From Dryas octopetala (lineage: Eukaryota > Streptophyta > Magnoliopsida > Rosales > Rosaceae), in NCBI GenBank assembly GCA_963921425.1, contig OY992837.1, forward strand, positions 20,786,630-20,850,629: a stretch of 64,000 bases of DNA. Direction: 5' to 3'. Below the pieces are notes generated by a model. The model saw nothing but the letters and a program-made list of their open reading frames with translations, ran no database searches and was not told the DNA's origin. The position numbers and the translations under genes were made by a program. Numbering within the stretch: position 1 is the first letter of the stretch; the number at the start of each line of letters is the position of its first letter. Shown piece by piece: positions 33,522 to 44,760 of this stretch.

Positions 33522-35955
33522 TGATGAGTGTTCATTTTACGCTATTTTATGATACTAACTCCCTAACCTAGAGTGTTAGAACTCGATCTTTTTGTGTCTG
33601 TTGTCTTGTTTTTATGTTTTTAGGTCGAATGAAGCATAAATAGGAAATATGAGCAAATGGAGCCATTTTGGGACATTTCCTGGTCAAACTAGGAAAATGG
33701 GTCAATTCCTGGTCAAACCAGGAAAAGAGCTGAAATCCTAATCAAATGAGGATTCCTAGTCACACTAGGAAACATCAAGTCCAGAACCATCATTGTCGAG
33801 CCAGAAATGAGAAATCCTGATTGGAACAGAAATTCCTGGTTGAACTAGGAAACCTAACCCTACTAGGGAAAGGAGTCCTAATGACACTAGAAGACTCCAA
33901 GGGCAATATGGTCATTACGAGAAGGCAAAATGGATAAGGAATCTTTCATTTACAAGAAATCCTAGTTGGACTAGGAAAGGATGGTCAAAGTCAACTCAAT
34001 CAAGTCAAGGTTCCAGAAGCTTCTAGAAGGTGGTGGACATCCATGGAATCAGATGGAGGAATGAATTCGAATCCAAGAGGGATAGAAGGGTAAAATTGGA
34101 AGTCAAAGTCAATGGTCAAGGGTAAGTCAATTGGGCTTTGGGCCTAGGTGAAGTCGAAATCCACAAGAATGGTGAGGTGGCAGCCCATGCATGCATGCGC
34201 ATGCCATGCAAGCCATGCGCCAATTGTAGAGCCCAAGCCATGCAAGCCATGCATCCCTAAAGTCCATCACGCCACTTGCTTGTTGCAGCCAGCCCATGTT
34301 CTTTTAAAGGAAACCCTAGCCCATCACGCCTACAAAGAGAAAGCCCAAGGAATCCTAGTTGAAAAAGAAGTCAAAACCCTGGAAAATAGAGCACCAATTT
34401 CGACAGCAATTCTGTAATTCTCCAGAACGAATCAGGTAGCATGCCATATATGATTGGAAAGATACGGATGTTAGCTTCGCAGGGAATTTTACGGATTTCG
34501 ATTCCGAGTTTTCTAGCTCAAGATATGGTCATTTTAGTGGAGGTAGCGCAGCAGTTCCGCGAGCTGAAAAGGGAGTTACGCCCAAAAAGAGCCCAAATCA
34601 GCCCAAGGCCCATGCTTGGACGAAAATTATAAGTCTTGGTGTGCAAGGAATGCACTTATCCTACATTGAAGAGAAAGAGAAATCTCAGCCCCACTCTCCT
34701 CTATAAATATATCTTTATAGCTCAAAGAGAGGGGGCTCCTCTCTAAAATTTCAGAAACCCTAGCTGTTCTCTCTCTCTCTTTTGTAGCCGCCAATACCCT
34801 AGCCTCCTTTCTTTCTCTTTCTTTTCTCACGCACCCTAGGAACCCTAGCAGCCCCCATTATTTCTCTTCCCTTATCGCAGCCACCATCATCTCTCTTTCT
34901 TTATTTTTCTGCTGAACCGAAGGAGGAGGAAGAAGTCGAGCTGCTGCCACCTTGTGCCGCTGCTGCCACCTTGTGCCGCCGCTGCTGCCACTCTCTAGGG
35001 ATGTTCTTTTATTTTTGTTTTGGAATTCTTATTTCTTTTGTTTGATTCTAGTTTTTAATTGTTTTGTTTAATTAGTTTGCTTTCCAACATGGATTGGGAA
35101 TTTATTTATATTATTCTGATTTTCTTTTCTATTTTAATTATGTAAGTTTATTTATTCTATCTTGCATGTTAGTTGTAGGTTGATTATTGGATTTGCATGC
35201 TTTAACAAATCGTTTATCCGTCTCTTGGTCTGTTAGTTTGATGTTTGCATGTATTAAATTTCCACTATCTATTAGAACCCGTCACTAGTTATTTGCATCC
35301 TTTGACTGGCCACCTTAGGGTAATTGCATCTAGTTTATTTGTTAGGTTTAGCTGTGAAATAGTCAAAGACACTAAACCACAAGTAACAAGGGAATAAGGG
35401 ATTATTCTTGGTAGTGGGGTTGGGCGACCTCTATAAGGAAATAGTCAAAGCTTATATGTTGTGCATGTTTGACGTTCTCACAAAACTTAATGACTCCTGC
35501 ATGGGTAACAGCTGCCTTAGCTTGAACTAGGGAACATGTAGGTTAACTGGCTAAGGAAGGCCCAAGAAGCTCTTAGTTTATGCATTAGGAGAACAATTGC
35601 GAGAAAGTAACTAGCCAAACCTTTTTAGCAGTCAAACTTTAATATGTTGTGTTCAAATTAACTGTCATTAGCCTTGGATGGTTATTGCATGCTTATCTGA
35701 TTTGAAACTGAAAACTTAACATTGCAAGATAAAATAAAGGGTGTGTGCGTGTGGTGATGTGTGCGTGTGTTTTCATCTCTTAAAACCCCCCAGTTAGTTA
35801 TTCTATTGATTAATTGAATTGATTTGTTGTGTATTAACCATTCCCTGTGGGATCGACCTCGTGCTTGTACGCTTTGCTACTAATGCGATTCGTGCACTTG
35901 CGAGTATACTTGGAATGAAATAGATGTTTATTTTGTTCTAAGAAAACATTCAACA
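33522..35955 (+). repeat. 3' LTR
   Basis: Same sequence as the 5' LTR apart from scattered substitutions, an extra CTGCTGCCACCTTGTGCC unit near 34950, an extra GTGATGTGTGCGTGTG-like piece near 35753, and loss of one ATT. Confidence 0.93.
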
Positions 35956-36076
35956 CTACCCCTATAGGTGAATTATTGATGCATGCTTAAAATTTTCAAT
36001 TATACAATCACAAAATGGGTTTGTGACCGGAAGTGCAATATCTATCTACTTGACAATGAATATGGATCCCACACAG

Positions 36077-36260
36077 GAGAGATTTTTCGATATAACCGAT
36101 ATACCGCTATGTGAAGTAACTAGTATATGTGTCATAACATGAGTGAATATTATTAATACTATACCTTACTAATATAAACATATCGTCCAATAATACCCTT
36201 ACACGTTCGATTGATTACACTACGTAACAGTATATAGGTTACATTGAAAAAATTCTTCTC
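36077..36260. mobile_element. Foldback MITE, same family as 40788-40969
   Basis: The left arm GAGAGATTTTTCGATATAAC and the inverted right arm (from GTTACATTGAAAAAATTCTTCTC) pair, both holding a CCGATATACCGCTA-like block. No clear target duplication remains. It lies about 190 bp upstream of the WHY2 leader region. Confidence 0.55.
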
Positions 36261-36451
36261 ACATAAAACAAATCACCAACTTTCAATTAATAACTGTAAA
36301 TATTAAATAAAAAGTAACTGTTGGTCGGATTCTAAAGGGCGTAAAAAAAATTTTTGTTTTATAATGGATAACAACTTAAGAAGCTTCAGCCACAATAAAG
36401 AATCCCCACCAGGTGTTCGAATGTGACAGATTTATAGCACAATGTCCAGTC

Positions 36452-36504
36452 AGCCCAGCCCAAAGGTTGCTAAATAGCTCAGCCCAGGCCAGCCCACAGC
36501 CCAA
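36452..36504 (+). promoter_or_regulatory. Cluster of site II-like elements upstream of WHY2
   Basis: AGCCCA (TGGGCT on the other strand) occurs five times within 53 bp. TGGGCY site II motifs are established as enriched near the start sites of plant genes for mitochondrial and ribosomal proteins. The downstream gene encodes a predicted mitochondrial protein, so the placement makes sense, but activity is inferred. Confidence 0.5.
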
Positions 36505-36519
36505 CATAACCAGCGATCC

Positions 36520-36679
36520 TTCACTGACTCACTCAGTCACTCTCACTCTGTCCCACGCTCAACTCTCAGTTCTCAGTTCTCAGTCTCCGGCTCCAAGTCC
36601 AACGAGTGAACCAGGCATTCAAATCATCTTATATTCTTCTTCAATCTTCATTTTGGGCATTGGCTGGTAGTTCTCTTTT

Positions 36680-36713
<34 letters not shown>

Positions 36714-37449
36714 TTTAATTTATGTCTTCTTTAGATTGCACGAGGTTTCTGAACCGTAGTTTGCAGCTTTTGTCGAGTCTGCCTACCTTTCCTTCTTTCT
36801 CGTTTCCAATTTGGAGCTGAATTTAGGGATTTAGTGTAAGATTAAATTTTGGGTTTAAGCTAGGTTTAAATTTGGGGTTTGACTTAACAAAAACAAAAAC
36901 CAATTTAGGGTTGTGTCATTTTCAGAACCATTTGTATTTTGGGCTGATTATGGAGAATGGGAGATGCCCATTTCGTAGGTCAGATCACTTCGCTTTCTTT
37001 AGCACTTCTTTGGTTGATTGTACTGCCAATCTTTTTGTAAGTGTGTTTGGGTATTTAGCTGGCTGCTGGGAGAGTGTGTTTCGGATCAATTTGCTTTTTT
37101 TGGTCAATTTTTTCTTAATTAGCAATGAAATATGAGAAAAAAGAAGAGAAGAGAAAATAAAATATATGAGAAAAAAGAAGAGATGAGTGGAGAAACTAGC
37201 AGTACGATTATGCTTGAGAAAAAAGAAGAGTTGCGTGTGATTGGAGTTGTATAGAGAGCAGTAGAGCCCATTATGATTCTTTTTTATTTTCTTAAAAGAA
37301 GCACAATATTATTCGATGGTCTAATGATTACTTGATTGATGTGGGATTGCCTGCTTATTCCAGGTGCCAGGTTCAAGCTCAATCTTAGTTGCTGGAGATT
37401 TAGCCCATCCCAATTTCAAATCCTCGCTCCATCCCTGGCTGTAGCAAAG
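36520..37449 (+). other. Likely WHY2 5' leader with a 5'UTR intron
   Basis: The pyrimidine-rich CTCACTCTGTCCC...CTCAGTTCTCAG stretch (36530-36590) looks like a transcription start and leader. A plausible donor is GGCTG|GTAGTTCTC at 36667, with long T-tracts after it. A plausible acceptor is TATTCCAG at 37356-37363, before the segment leading to the ATG at 37450. The stretch 37316-37410 (GGTCTAATGATTAC...CAGGTTCAAGCTCAAT) resembles tRNA-type A and B boxes, so part of the leader may come from a SINE. Exon limits here are inferred. Confidence 0.4.
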
Positions 37450-38720
37450 ATGATGAAGCTTTTGCGCCTCTTCTCCTCCTCCAGGTACCAACTCTATTGT
37501 CTTTCTTCTTTTTTCCTTTTTCCTTTTAATCTGACAATGAACAATTTGCTTATTTTCCTCAAACCCTGAAAATATGGCGAAAAAAAAAAAAAAATCTTGT
37601 TGGGAAAACTGAGCTCAAAGAATTAAGAGAAATGTAAGTGTGAATTTTATGTATCTGGTTGCAAAGAAATGAAAAAGATTCCTTTACCTATGGATTTTGT
37701 TTTAGCAATTGAGATAAATATCCTGTATAGGTTTTTGAAAACTTTTGACCTGCAATTTTTTGCCAAAATGTATATGTTTGTGCCTTGTGGTGAATGGATT
37801 AGAATCTGTTTCATTTTGTTAATATTGGAAGAACTAGAATATTCTTGTGCGAGACAGGGATGGGTTAAAACCCTAATCTAGCATTGAGATACACACACAC
37901 ACACACACATGAATGGGCCATTTGATTGATTTCAATTAAATCCTACTTGACTGTTCATTGGTCATATTTGGCATTAACAAACAAGCATATGGCCGGAAAG
38001 GCTAAATTTTTTCCATTTTTTTGCTGTTTAGACTACCAGCTTCCCTATTTTGGAGTAGTATCCTAAAATTGCTAAACCCAATTCATGCAACATATCTCTT
38101 ATTTTTCTTTTTTTCTTTTTTTTAATTTTCTTTGTTGAAAAAGGAACCAGTTGTCCAATAGAGATGCTTTATCGTTGCATGCTCTTACACATAGCACCAG
38201 ATTTTCCACTGCCAGGCAGAATTTTTCTGCTAAAGGTAATTTGTGTATACAATTTTTCAAGTTTTACCTCTTACATCTTTTTTTCCTGATGGATCAAATG
38301 ATTCAGATTTGCCTATTTATCTCTGTCCTTTTGTTCCTGAACCTGCAGGAAGTATTTCTGATAAAGTATATGCTCCTTTTGCTATCTACAAAGGCAAAGC
38401 TACAGTCTCTTTGGCTCCTGTTCTCCCAACATTCACTAAATTGGAAGTACATACTTTTTCTTTTCATTCATAATTTCCATAAGCTCATCTGTTGAAGGAT
38501 GCCAATGATATATCTCCTCATTCATCTCTTTATATATTGCATAGTCTGGAAGTCTTGTAGTTGATCGGCGTGGTTCTGTGATGCTCAAGTTCACTCCTGC
38601 CATTGGTGAGCGCAAGTATGACTGGGAGAAGACACAGGTACTTTCCATAGCGGTTCCTATTTACATTTTTAGATTTTCATATTTTGTACATCCCAAAATA
38701 ATTTGTAGAGCTTAATTAGG

Positions 38721-38757
<37 letters not shown>

Positions 38758-39858
38758 CCTTCTGTTTGACTTAGTATTTTAGTAATCTTATTGACATTTG
38801 TTTCTAGGTGTTTGCTTTATCGGCAACAGAGATTGGCTCTCTGATAAGCTTGGGTCCCAAAGATTCTTGTGAATTTTTACATGATCCCTCAATGAAGTCA
38901 AGGTTGGTTTTTCTGCATGCTATTTTTGTGGAAACATATGTAACTGCCTTTTGTCTTTTAACCTCATTGAGAGAATCACATTTTGATCAAACCAATTTGT
39001 AGATGCCATTATCTTATTGTTTCTATGTTAAACCATGACTTGTTTTTTTTCCTCCCTTAAAAGATGTTTAGTATTTTGGGGAAATAGATAGTAATTTGCT
39101 TTAATGAGCAATTCATTCATTTTACAGTAATGCTGGTCAAGTGAAGAAGAGCTTATCAATTAAGCCCCATGCGGATGGCAGTGGCTATTTTATTTCTTTG
39201 AGTAAGCACTGTGTCTTCTCATAAAACTTTTTTTTTTTTTTTTTTTTTAAATACATGTGAAGTTTTGAGTAAGCAATTTATCTGCCCGAATTTACATTTG
39301 CTTGGAAAAAAAAAAAATTGAGGCTGCTGTTTACCCATGTGTTGTTTTAAAATTTGAGTGAATGATTCGAAGTTTTGACGCTTTGACGCTTTGTGTATGA
39401 TATCCATCTGTTTTTAGTAATTGAACCACGATCATCTCAAATAAAGTTGTGTTTTTTATTCATGTACTCATGTGGCTATAGATTTATGGATTTCTATCAA
39501 AATTTGATATAATTTCTTCCCTATTTTTGGTGGCAGCTGTTGTCAACAACCTTCTAAAAACACGGGAGAACTTCTCAGTTCCTATCACAACTGCTGAATG
39601 TGCTGTGATGAAGACTGCTTGCAGCGTATGACAACAACTTTAAACTTCCCTACTACTGGAATAATAATGATGGATATGCATTATAATGTTTGTTTTTATT
39701 AATTTATTTCACGTGCATCTAATAAAATAATATTTCTTGTGCAGTTTGCGCTGCCCCACATAATGGGTTGGGATCGGTTGACGAATAAGATGCAAAGAGG
39801 CGTAGAAGGGGATGAATCAAGGGTGAAACCACAACTGTTGGATGAGTGGGATAGATGA
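37450..39858 (+). CDS. WHY2: WHIRLY single-stranded DNA-binding protein, WHY2-like, eight exons
   Basis: This is a plant-specific ssDNA-binding protein that protects organelle genomes; WHY2 members act in mitochondria. Exons: 37450-37484, 38144-38235, 38349-38446, 38545-38637, 38808-38902, 39128-39201, 39537-39625, 39745-39858. All introns are GT-AG, and the total is 690 nt, giving 229 aa plus stop.

Residues 1 to about 43 are rich in Ser and Arg with almost no acidic residues ([12 protein letters not shown]...RFSTARQNF), as in a mitochondrial transit peptide. The WHIRLY domain follows: the KGKAT motif at 57-61 (KGKAA is usual; this motif supports oligomer assembly and DNA binding), [51 protein letters not shown], and [13 protein letters not shown]. 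It ends with an acidic/aromatic tail LLDEWDR, typical of the family. Length is close to other WHY2 proteins. The gene looks intact and functional. Confidence 0.93.
38724..38754. repeat. (CT)n microsatellite in WHY2 intron 4
   Basis: A CT run of about 30 bp between exons 4 and 5, well clear of both splice sites. Confidence 0.9.
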
Positions 39859-40340
39859 AGTCTGCCTCTGTCTTGTCTTTATCAAGCTTAAGGAACTTGG
39901 ACTTACAAAAGTGTGTGCTTAATGTACTTATGGTGTATATGGTGGATTTTGAGCTTTGGCAAAGGCTTATCTGATCTGGTGTAGAAATTTTTGATGCTGC
40001 TCTCAGAAAAGTTGGTAACCATGACTGAGCAGCAGCTGATCTTATCCTAGTTTTTGGCTTAAGATGCTCAGAAGTCAGAAATCAGAAGTGATCATTTTTT
40101 GTTTGGTTTGACTTAAGTGTGGGTTGGGTTGAGGATTGCGCTTGGTCCATTTTCAACCAATCCTAGTTTATTGGGCCTTGGTATTTGAATATTTATCTTC
40201 AATCAAATGAATTTTTTTTAGCAAAAAAAAAAAAAAAAAATGTCATTGCATCCCTTTAATTTTTTTTCAAATATAAATGAAAAGTGAGGAGTAGGAAGGG
40301 AACGCAACAACTTATGATATATATATATATATATATATAT
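39859..40340. other. WHY2 3' flank
   Basis: The first 200-350 bp are probably 3' UTR. No canonical polyadenylation hexamer could be singled out. An A-tract at 40222-40240 and an (AT)n run at 40318-40340 follow. No other gene was seen. Confidence 0.45.
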
Positions 40341-40742
40341 CGAGGTATTTTTTTATTAAGGTATATTTTAACTTATTTATGTTGAGGTATAATCTTGTTG
40401 GGGTCACACGAATCGTTTTGTGTAAATTTGAATCGTTCGTAAGGATTATTTTCATTTATAGATCATCTTTGTAAAAAATTAGTTAAATTGGAAATTATTT
40501 ACTTATCTAACTTTTATAAAACAAATGGATGGTTTTATCGAAAATATTTGGTTCGTCTATTTATTTGAACAAAGTTAGATAGGCAAATGATTTTTGATTT
40601 GACTAATTTTTTGCAAACATGATCTATCAACGGTGATATAAAAAATGAATGATTCGGATTGACACAAAACGACTCGTGTGAGCCCTAACAGGATATACCT
40701 CAACATAAATAAGTTGAGGTATACCTCAATAGAAGGAGCTTG
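40341..40742. mobile_element. Foldback MULE-type MITE, older copy
   Basis: Long arms pair (ACTTATTTATGTTGAGGTAT against ATACCTCAACATAAATAAGT; TTTTGTGTAAATTTGAATCG against its inverse). It is the same family as the element at 53241-53641 but more decayed, and its left tip is eroded into an AT repeat. Confidence 0.7.
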
Positions 40743-40787
40743 TATATATATATTTTCAAGTAATATACATATAGGCCTCTTTTATTA

Positions 40788-40969
40788 GAAAAATTATTAG
40801 GTGTATCTGATATACCGCCACGTGGTGTAATCAATCCAACGTGGAAATATATTATTGGATGATATATTTATATTAGTAAGGTATAGTATTAATAACATTC
40901 ACTTATATTATGACACATTGAATTAGTTACAGTATGTGGTGGTGTATCGGTTACACAGAATAATTTCTC
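40788..40969. mobile_element. Small foldback MITE with 9-bp target duplication
   Basis: Arms GAAAAATTATTAGGTGTATC and the inverse of GAGAAATTATTCTGTGTAAC, flanked by a perfect 9-bp duplication CTTTTATTA (40779-40787 and 40970-40978). The 9-bp length suggests the Mutator-like superfamily. It is related to 36077-36260. Confidence 0.75.
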
Positions 40970-40984
40970 CTTTTATTAAGGTAT

Positions 40985-41240
40985 TTTTTGTGGGATTTAC
41001 TTTGCATTGTATTTTGATAATTATAACTGTCTATTTCCTTGTTTTTCACTGAAAGATCGTCTTTACAAAAAATTAAGTTAATCAGAAATCATTTAACTGT
41101 TGATTAATGGTTACCATTTTAAGTGTTTATCGAAAATATTTTGTTCGTCTATTTATTTGATCAAGTTTGATATTTGGTTTTCGATTTATCTAATTTTTTT
41201 ACGATTCAAATCATTGAAATACTATATGAAGTGGGCTTGT
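40985..41240. mobile_element. Decayed foldback element sharing the MITE core
   Basis: The centre contains AAAGATCGTCTTTACAAAAAA and AATCAGAAATCATTTAAC, the core seen in other foldback MITEs here. Outer arms (TTGTATTTTGATAATTATAA against TTCAAATCATTGAAATACTA) pair weakly. Ends are uncertain. Confidence 0.4.
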
Positions 41241-41261
41241 GTATATATATATATATAGTCC

Positions 41262-43340
41262 TCTAGAGCGCAATTTTTTTTCACAGATTTCCATCGCCGA
41301 GCGCTCGGTAGTGCCATTTTCTTCTTCTCCCGAGCGCTCGGTATCACACCCCTAATCTTGGGTATGCGACAGAAACACCTTCCTTGAGTATCCCGAGAGA
41401 TTAATACCAAACCACCAACGTTAATCCCTAAGACGCTCGGGGAAGGTTGAGCATCTTGTAATTTAAATGGATCGGGTTGGATCAGAGTACTCATTACACA
41501 ACAAGATGTTTGAAGAAGAATAAGATTAAAATAAATAGTAATCAAAGTAAATATTAATCAACCCACTAGGGTGGAATAGTTAAATCAACACCTCAGGAAA
41601 AGAATTATCAAACTATAAGTAAAACTCATATAAGTCTACAAAATAAGTAAATCAAAACATCATTGTTCCAAAATGAGTTCCCATATAAAACGCACATAGG
41701 AATGTAAGAACCACAGAGATAGCAAAAGACAATACAACAGAGACCTTGAGACACCCGACAAGAGAATCCAAGCTGCGCACCTCTTCAGTCAAGATTTCCT
41801 CCAAGAGGCAAGTCTACATAAAAAATAGAGTAGAAACAAACAAAGAAAGAAAGTATAGGGTAATCATCTCATACAATCATAACTTCCCTTAGGAGATCCT
41901 ACTAAGTTTGAAAACCATAAAAAAAAAAACATTTCCCTGTGAAAGATTGATTTCCAAAATCCCAAAAAATTTTCACAAAATTGATTTAACACCTCAGCTA
42001 CAACAGTATATGGTAAACATGCATAAAAAACCATATATAATAGTGAAACAAATGGTCGATACATATTAGGTACAACTATGATGTTAGCTGCGGAAGACAG
42101 CTACCATAGCGAGAGTGCCCTAGTAAACAAAGATATGAATTCGCAATTGAGAAACCGTATCAACTGTCAGCTGATCAGTTATGAGCCTTGGCTTCGCACA
42201 ATTACACAATACACATGACAATATGGCTAAGCACCTCATAACGTAAGCGATCAATTCTTCTAGAAGGTTTAGGGATTTGAACTCAAGGTCACCTACGAGA
42301 CTACCCTTACTCTCAGAAAAAACACATGCAATAAACATAATAGTATGTTATAACAGTTTAAAAACTACATATACACACACAAATTTCATAGTCAAGAATG
42401 TAGAATAAATCCTTGTACCTGGAATCCAATGCTCTTCAAGTATTCTCTTCCACAAGCTTTCCACGTTCGCGTTCGGTCCTATTTTGGCAAATTCTTCATA
42501 ACTAGAAAATACGGCAACCTTAACCTCTTAACAACTCGGCCACTGTGTAACTGGGTAATCCGATAGAAACAGAAACGACAAAAGAAAACAAATTCTAAGT
42601 TAGGGACGATTAACAATAAAGGAAGACGATATGACCTTTTCTTTAATTATCTTAAAGTTAAACCAATTAACTAGTTGCTTTAGCTCAAAGTAGTTCCTAA
42701 AAATAAATTATATTAATTCAATTTAATCTCTACAATTGAAACTTACTAATCCTAACATGCTAAATACTCTTAATTAAACAATTAAGTCTCCAAAAACAAA
42801 GCTAGGCATGCTTAATTAATAAATAAATCCTACTTAATTAATCTAAGTATGCATCCTAAAATTAAAGCTTAAAAATAAATAAATAAATAAAGCAAAAATA
42901 ATAAAATACTTACCCGGTTGTAGACCTCTAAAGCTAGACTCCACTCCTAGAGACTCCTCTTTGCACTTCACTTTTGGTATGTCTTTTCTTAGAAAGACTC
43001 CCAAATAACCAAGAAGTAAATAACTCTAACTTCACTTGGTGGTGCAAGTGAAAATGAGGGACAAGGATCTCTATTTATAGGCACTAGAGGGTTGGAAGAA
43101 ATTGTAAATCTTTAATGTGGGACAAATTGCACTAAAAATACTCACAAAAGGCTTAAAATCTGAACTGGGTCAGCAAAACCCATCAAAATACTCGTTTGTA
43201 GACACAAGAAACCCATGGGTCAACCCACATAGGACATATGGGTCATCCTTGACCCGGCGTGAACAGTAACCGGTGCCTAAGAGGATGGATAGCTGAGATC
43301 GTGTCCCTTTAATGAAGCTGAGCGGCCCAGATTAATGGTT
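41262..43340 (-). mobile_element. LTR-derived region, promoter-like on the minus strand
   Basis: No gene was found. On the minus strand there is a TATA box (CTATAAATAG, 43080-43071) about 35 bp upstream of a leader-like segment, followed by about 1.7 kb of non-coding sequence ending near CACACCCCTAATCTTGGG at 41346. This layout suits a retrotransposon LTR. Two copies of the palindrome GAGCGCTCGG sit at 41298 and 41331. No partner LTR, primer site or target duplication was identified. Confidence 0.35.
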
Positions 43341-43439
43341 TAGCTAGGCATGAATTTATGGATATTTACAAAAGATATCATTGCTCCAAAATGAGCAATA
43401 TTTAAAGATCCATGATTTGAGGCATTTATTACTCCTAAT

Positions 43440-44752
43440 CGAGGAATAAAATTTCGGGTTTCGAGGAAATTTCGAAGATTTTCAAATTTCGACAAAATAC
43501 GAAAATTGCTATCAAAATACAAAAATTTTGAATGAAACTTTATCATATATTTATTTAACATATTATCTACTACATTGATAAAAAATACTTAAGAAACTAA
43601 ATTATATGGTAGGTTTCATATGATATAATGATATATGATGATATAATGTGCACTGGAGGCAAATACTGTTAAAAAAATGTTTCACTAATTAATAATTACA
43701 TAATAAAATTACATGAATAAATCACCAATGTGGCAATGGGAAGTAGCAAACTTATTCAAAGGGACTTGGAAATGGTCTTCAATAGTCAAATTGAGCCGAA
43801 TTGGGTTAAAAGAGAACCGACCCGGTGACAGTAGCGGCGACAGCGATTTACTTAAAAATTTCAATTTCACAAATTCTCAAAATTAGAAAACCAAACATTA
43901 AGGAAATGAAACCTCATGGTGAGGGGATAAATTTCTTTTTCATAATTTATTTTTACAAAGATTTAAGCTAAAAAAATTGGATAGTGATTGTTTTTAAAAA
44001 TGTTTGTTTTAATTAAATTTTTTATAATTTAGTTTGACTCCAAAGTTGACTATTAATAATGGGTTTTTAATCTTAATTTTTGTGCCGTTGGAAATGCACA
44101 AGCTCACGAACGCATACACGCGAACCGTTCGTGAATCACAGTTACGGTTTAAAAGTTACGGGCGTTTGATTGTGAGGGGCTTTTGAGTAATTTCTATTTT
44201 GAATTTTTAAAAGTTAAAAACCAAAAATTAGGCTAATCAACTTCAACTTCACCGTACTACACACAGTGACATAGTACAATTTTTTATTTTCTTTCTATTT
44301 TTTATTCTTTTTTTATTCTTTTCTTCATTTTCCCTTTGACTTTCTTTCCTTCCTTCTTCCTTCCCAATCTTCCAGCTGCCTCTCATATCTCTCTCCCAAT
44401 TCCACTGTGACAGTCCCAGATCTATTCTCTCTCCTCCCTCTCCCTCCCAGATCTCTTTTTCCTTCTCTTCCTTTCCTTTCCTGATCTCCCTCCCCCATCT
44501 CTTCTCTCTTTTCTCTCTCCTCCTTCCCCAATCATCACTTTGTTCGATCCGCCGCTCTCCTCCGGCGACGGCTGGCCTCTTCCTCCCCTCTCTCCCTCTA
44601 GCTCCGCCTTCCCAACTCAAAAATTTCGCCGAAATTTCGAGAATTTCGGGAAATTTTTGAAATTTCGGCGAAATATTTCAAAATTTAAACTAAATTAATA
44701 TGGTATTGTATTAAAATTTCCATATTCCTCGAAAACGAAATTTTACTCCTTG
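43440..44752. mobile_element. Non-autonomous hAT-like transposon, CAAGG family, copy 2
   Basis: Ends are CGAGGAATAAAATTTCGGG and GAAATTTTACTCCTTG, with a perfect 8-bp duplication CTCCTAAT (43432-43439 and 44753-44760). The left arm shares a block with copies 1 and 3 (TATTATCTACTACATTGATA, then GTAGGTTTCATATGATATAA). Its middle (about 43970-44600) contains TTACGGTTTAAAAGTTACGGG and a long CT-rich leader like the chromovirus LTRs at 24506 and 62353, so LTR sequence seems to have become part of this copy. Confidence 0.8.
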
Positions 44753-44760
44753 CTCCTAAT

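Larger units (their letters stand above)
28877..35955 (+). mobile_element. Complete non-autonomous LTR retrotransposon (LARD-like, Tat/Athila-type ends)
   Basis: Two long LTRs, 28877-31278 (2402 bp) and 33522-35955 (2434 bp), both start TGATGAGTG and end CATTCAACA. A perfect 5-bp target duplication CTACC flanks the element (28872-28876 and 35956-35960). A tRNA-Asp primer site follows the first LTR, and a purine tract AAGTTTGGGGGTG precedes the second. The LTRs are nearly identical: by eye I see about seven substitutions and three indels (an 18-bp repeat unit, a 17-bp GT-rich insertion, a 3-bp gap), so insertion is recent. The 2243-bp interior has no gag or pol domain. Confidence 0.93.

Noticed and set aside
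41290-41342. Operator-like palindromes GAGCGCTCGG
   Set aside because: Two copies exist in an LTR-like region, but no gene or known factor is linked to them, and two short palindromes can arise by local duplication.
44249-44620. Charged 123-codon minus-strand frame
   Set aside because: It is the complement of a CT-rich leader segment within hAT copy 2, with no homology or splice context.
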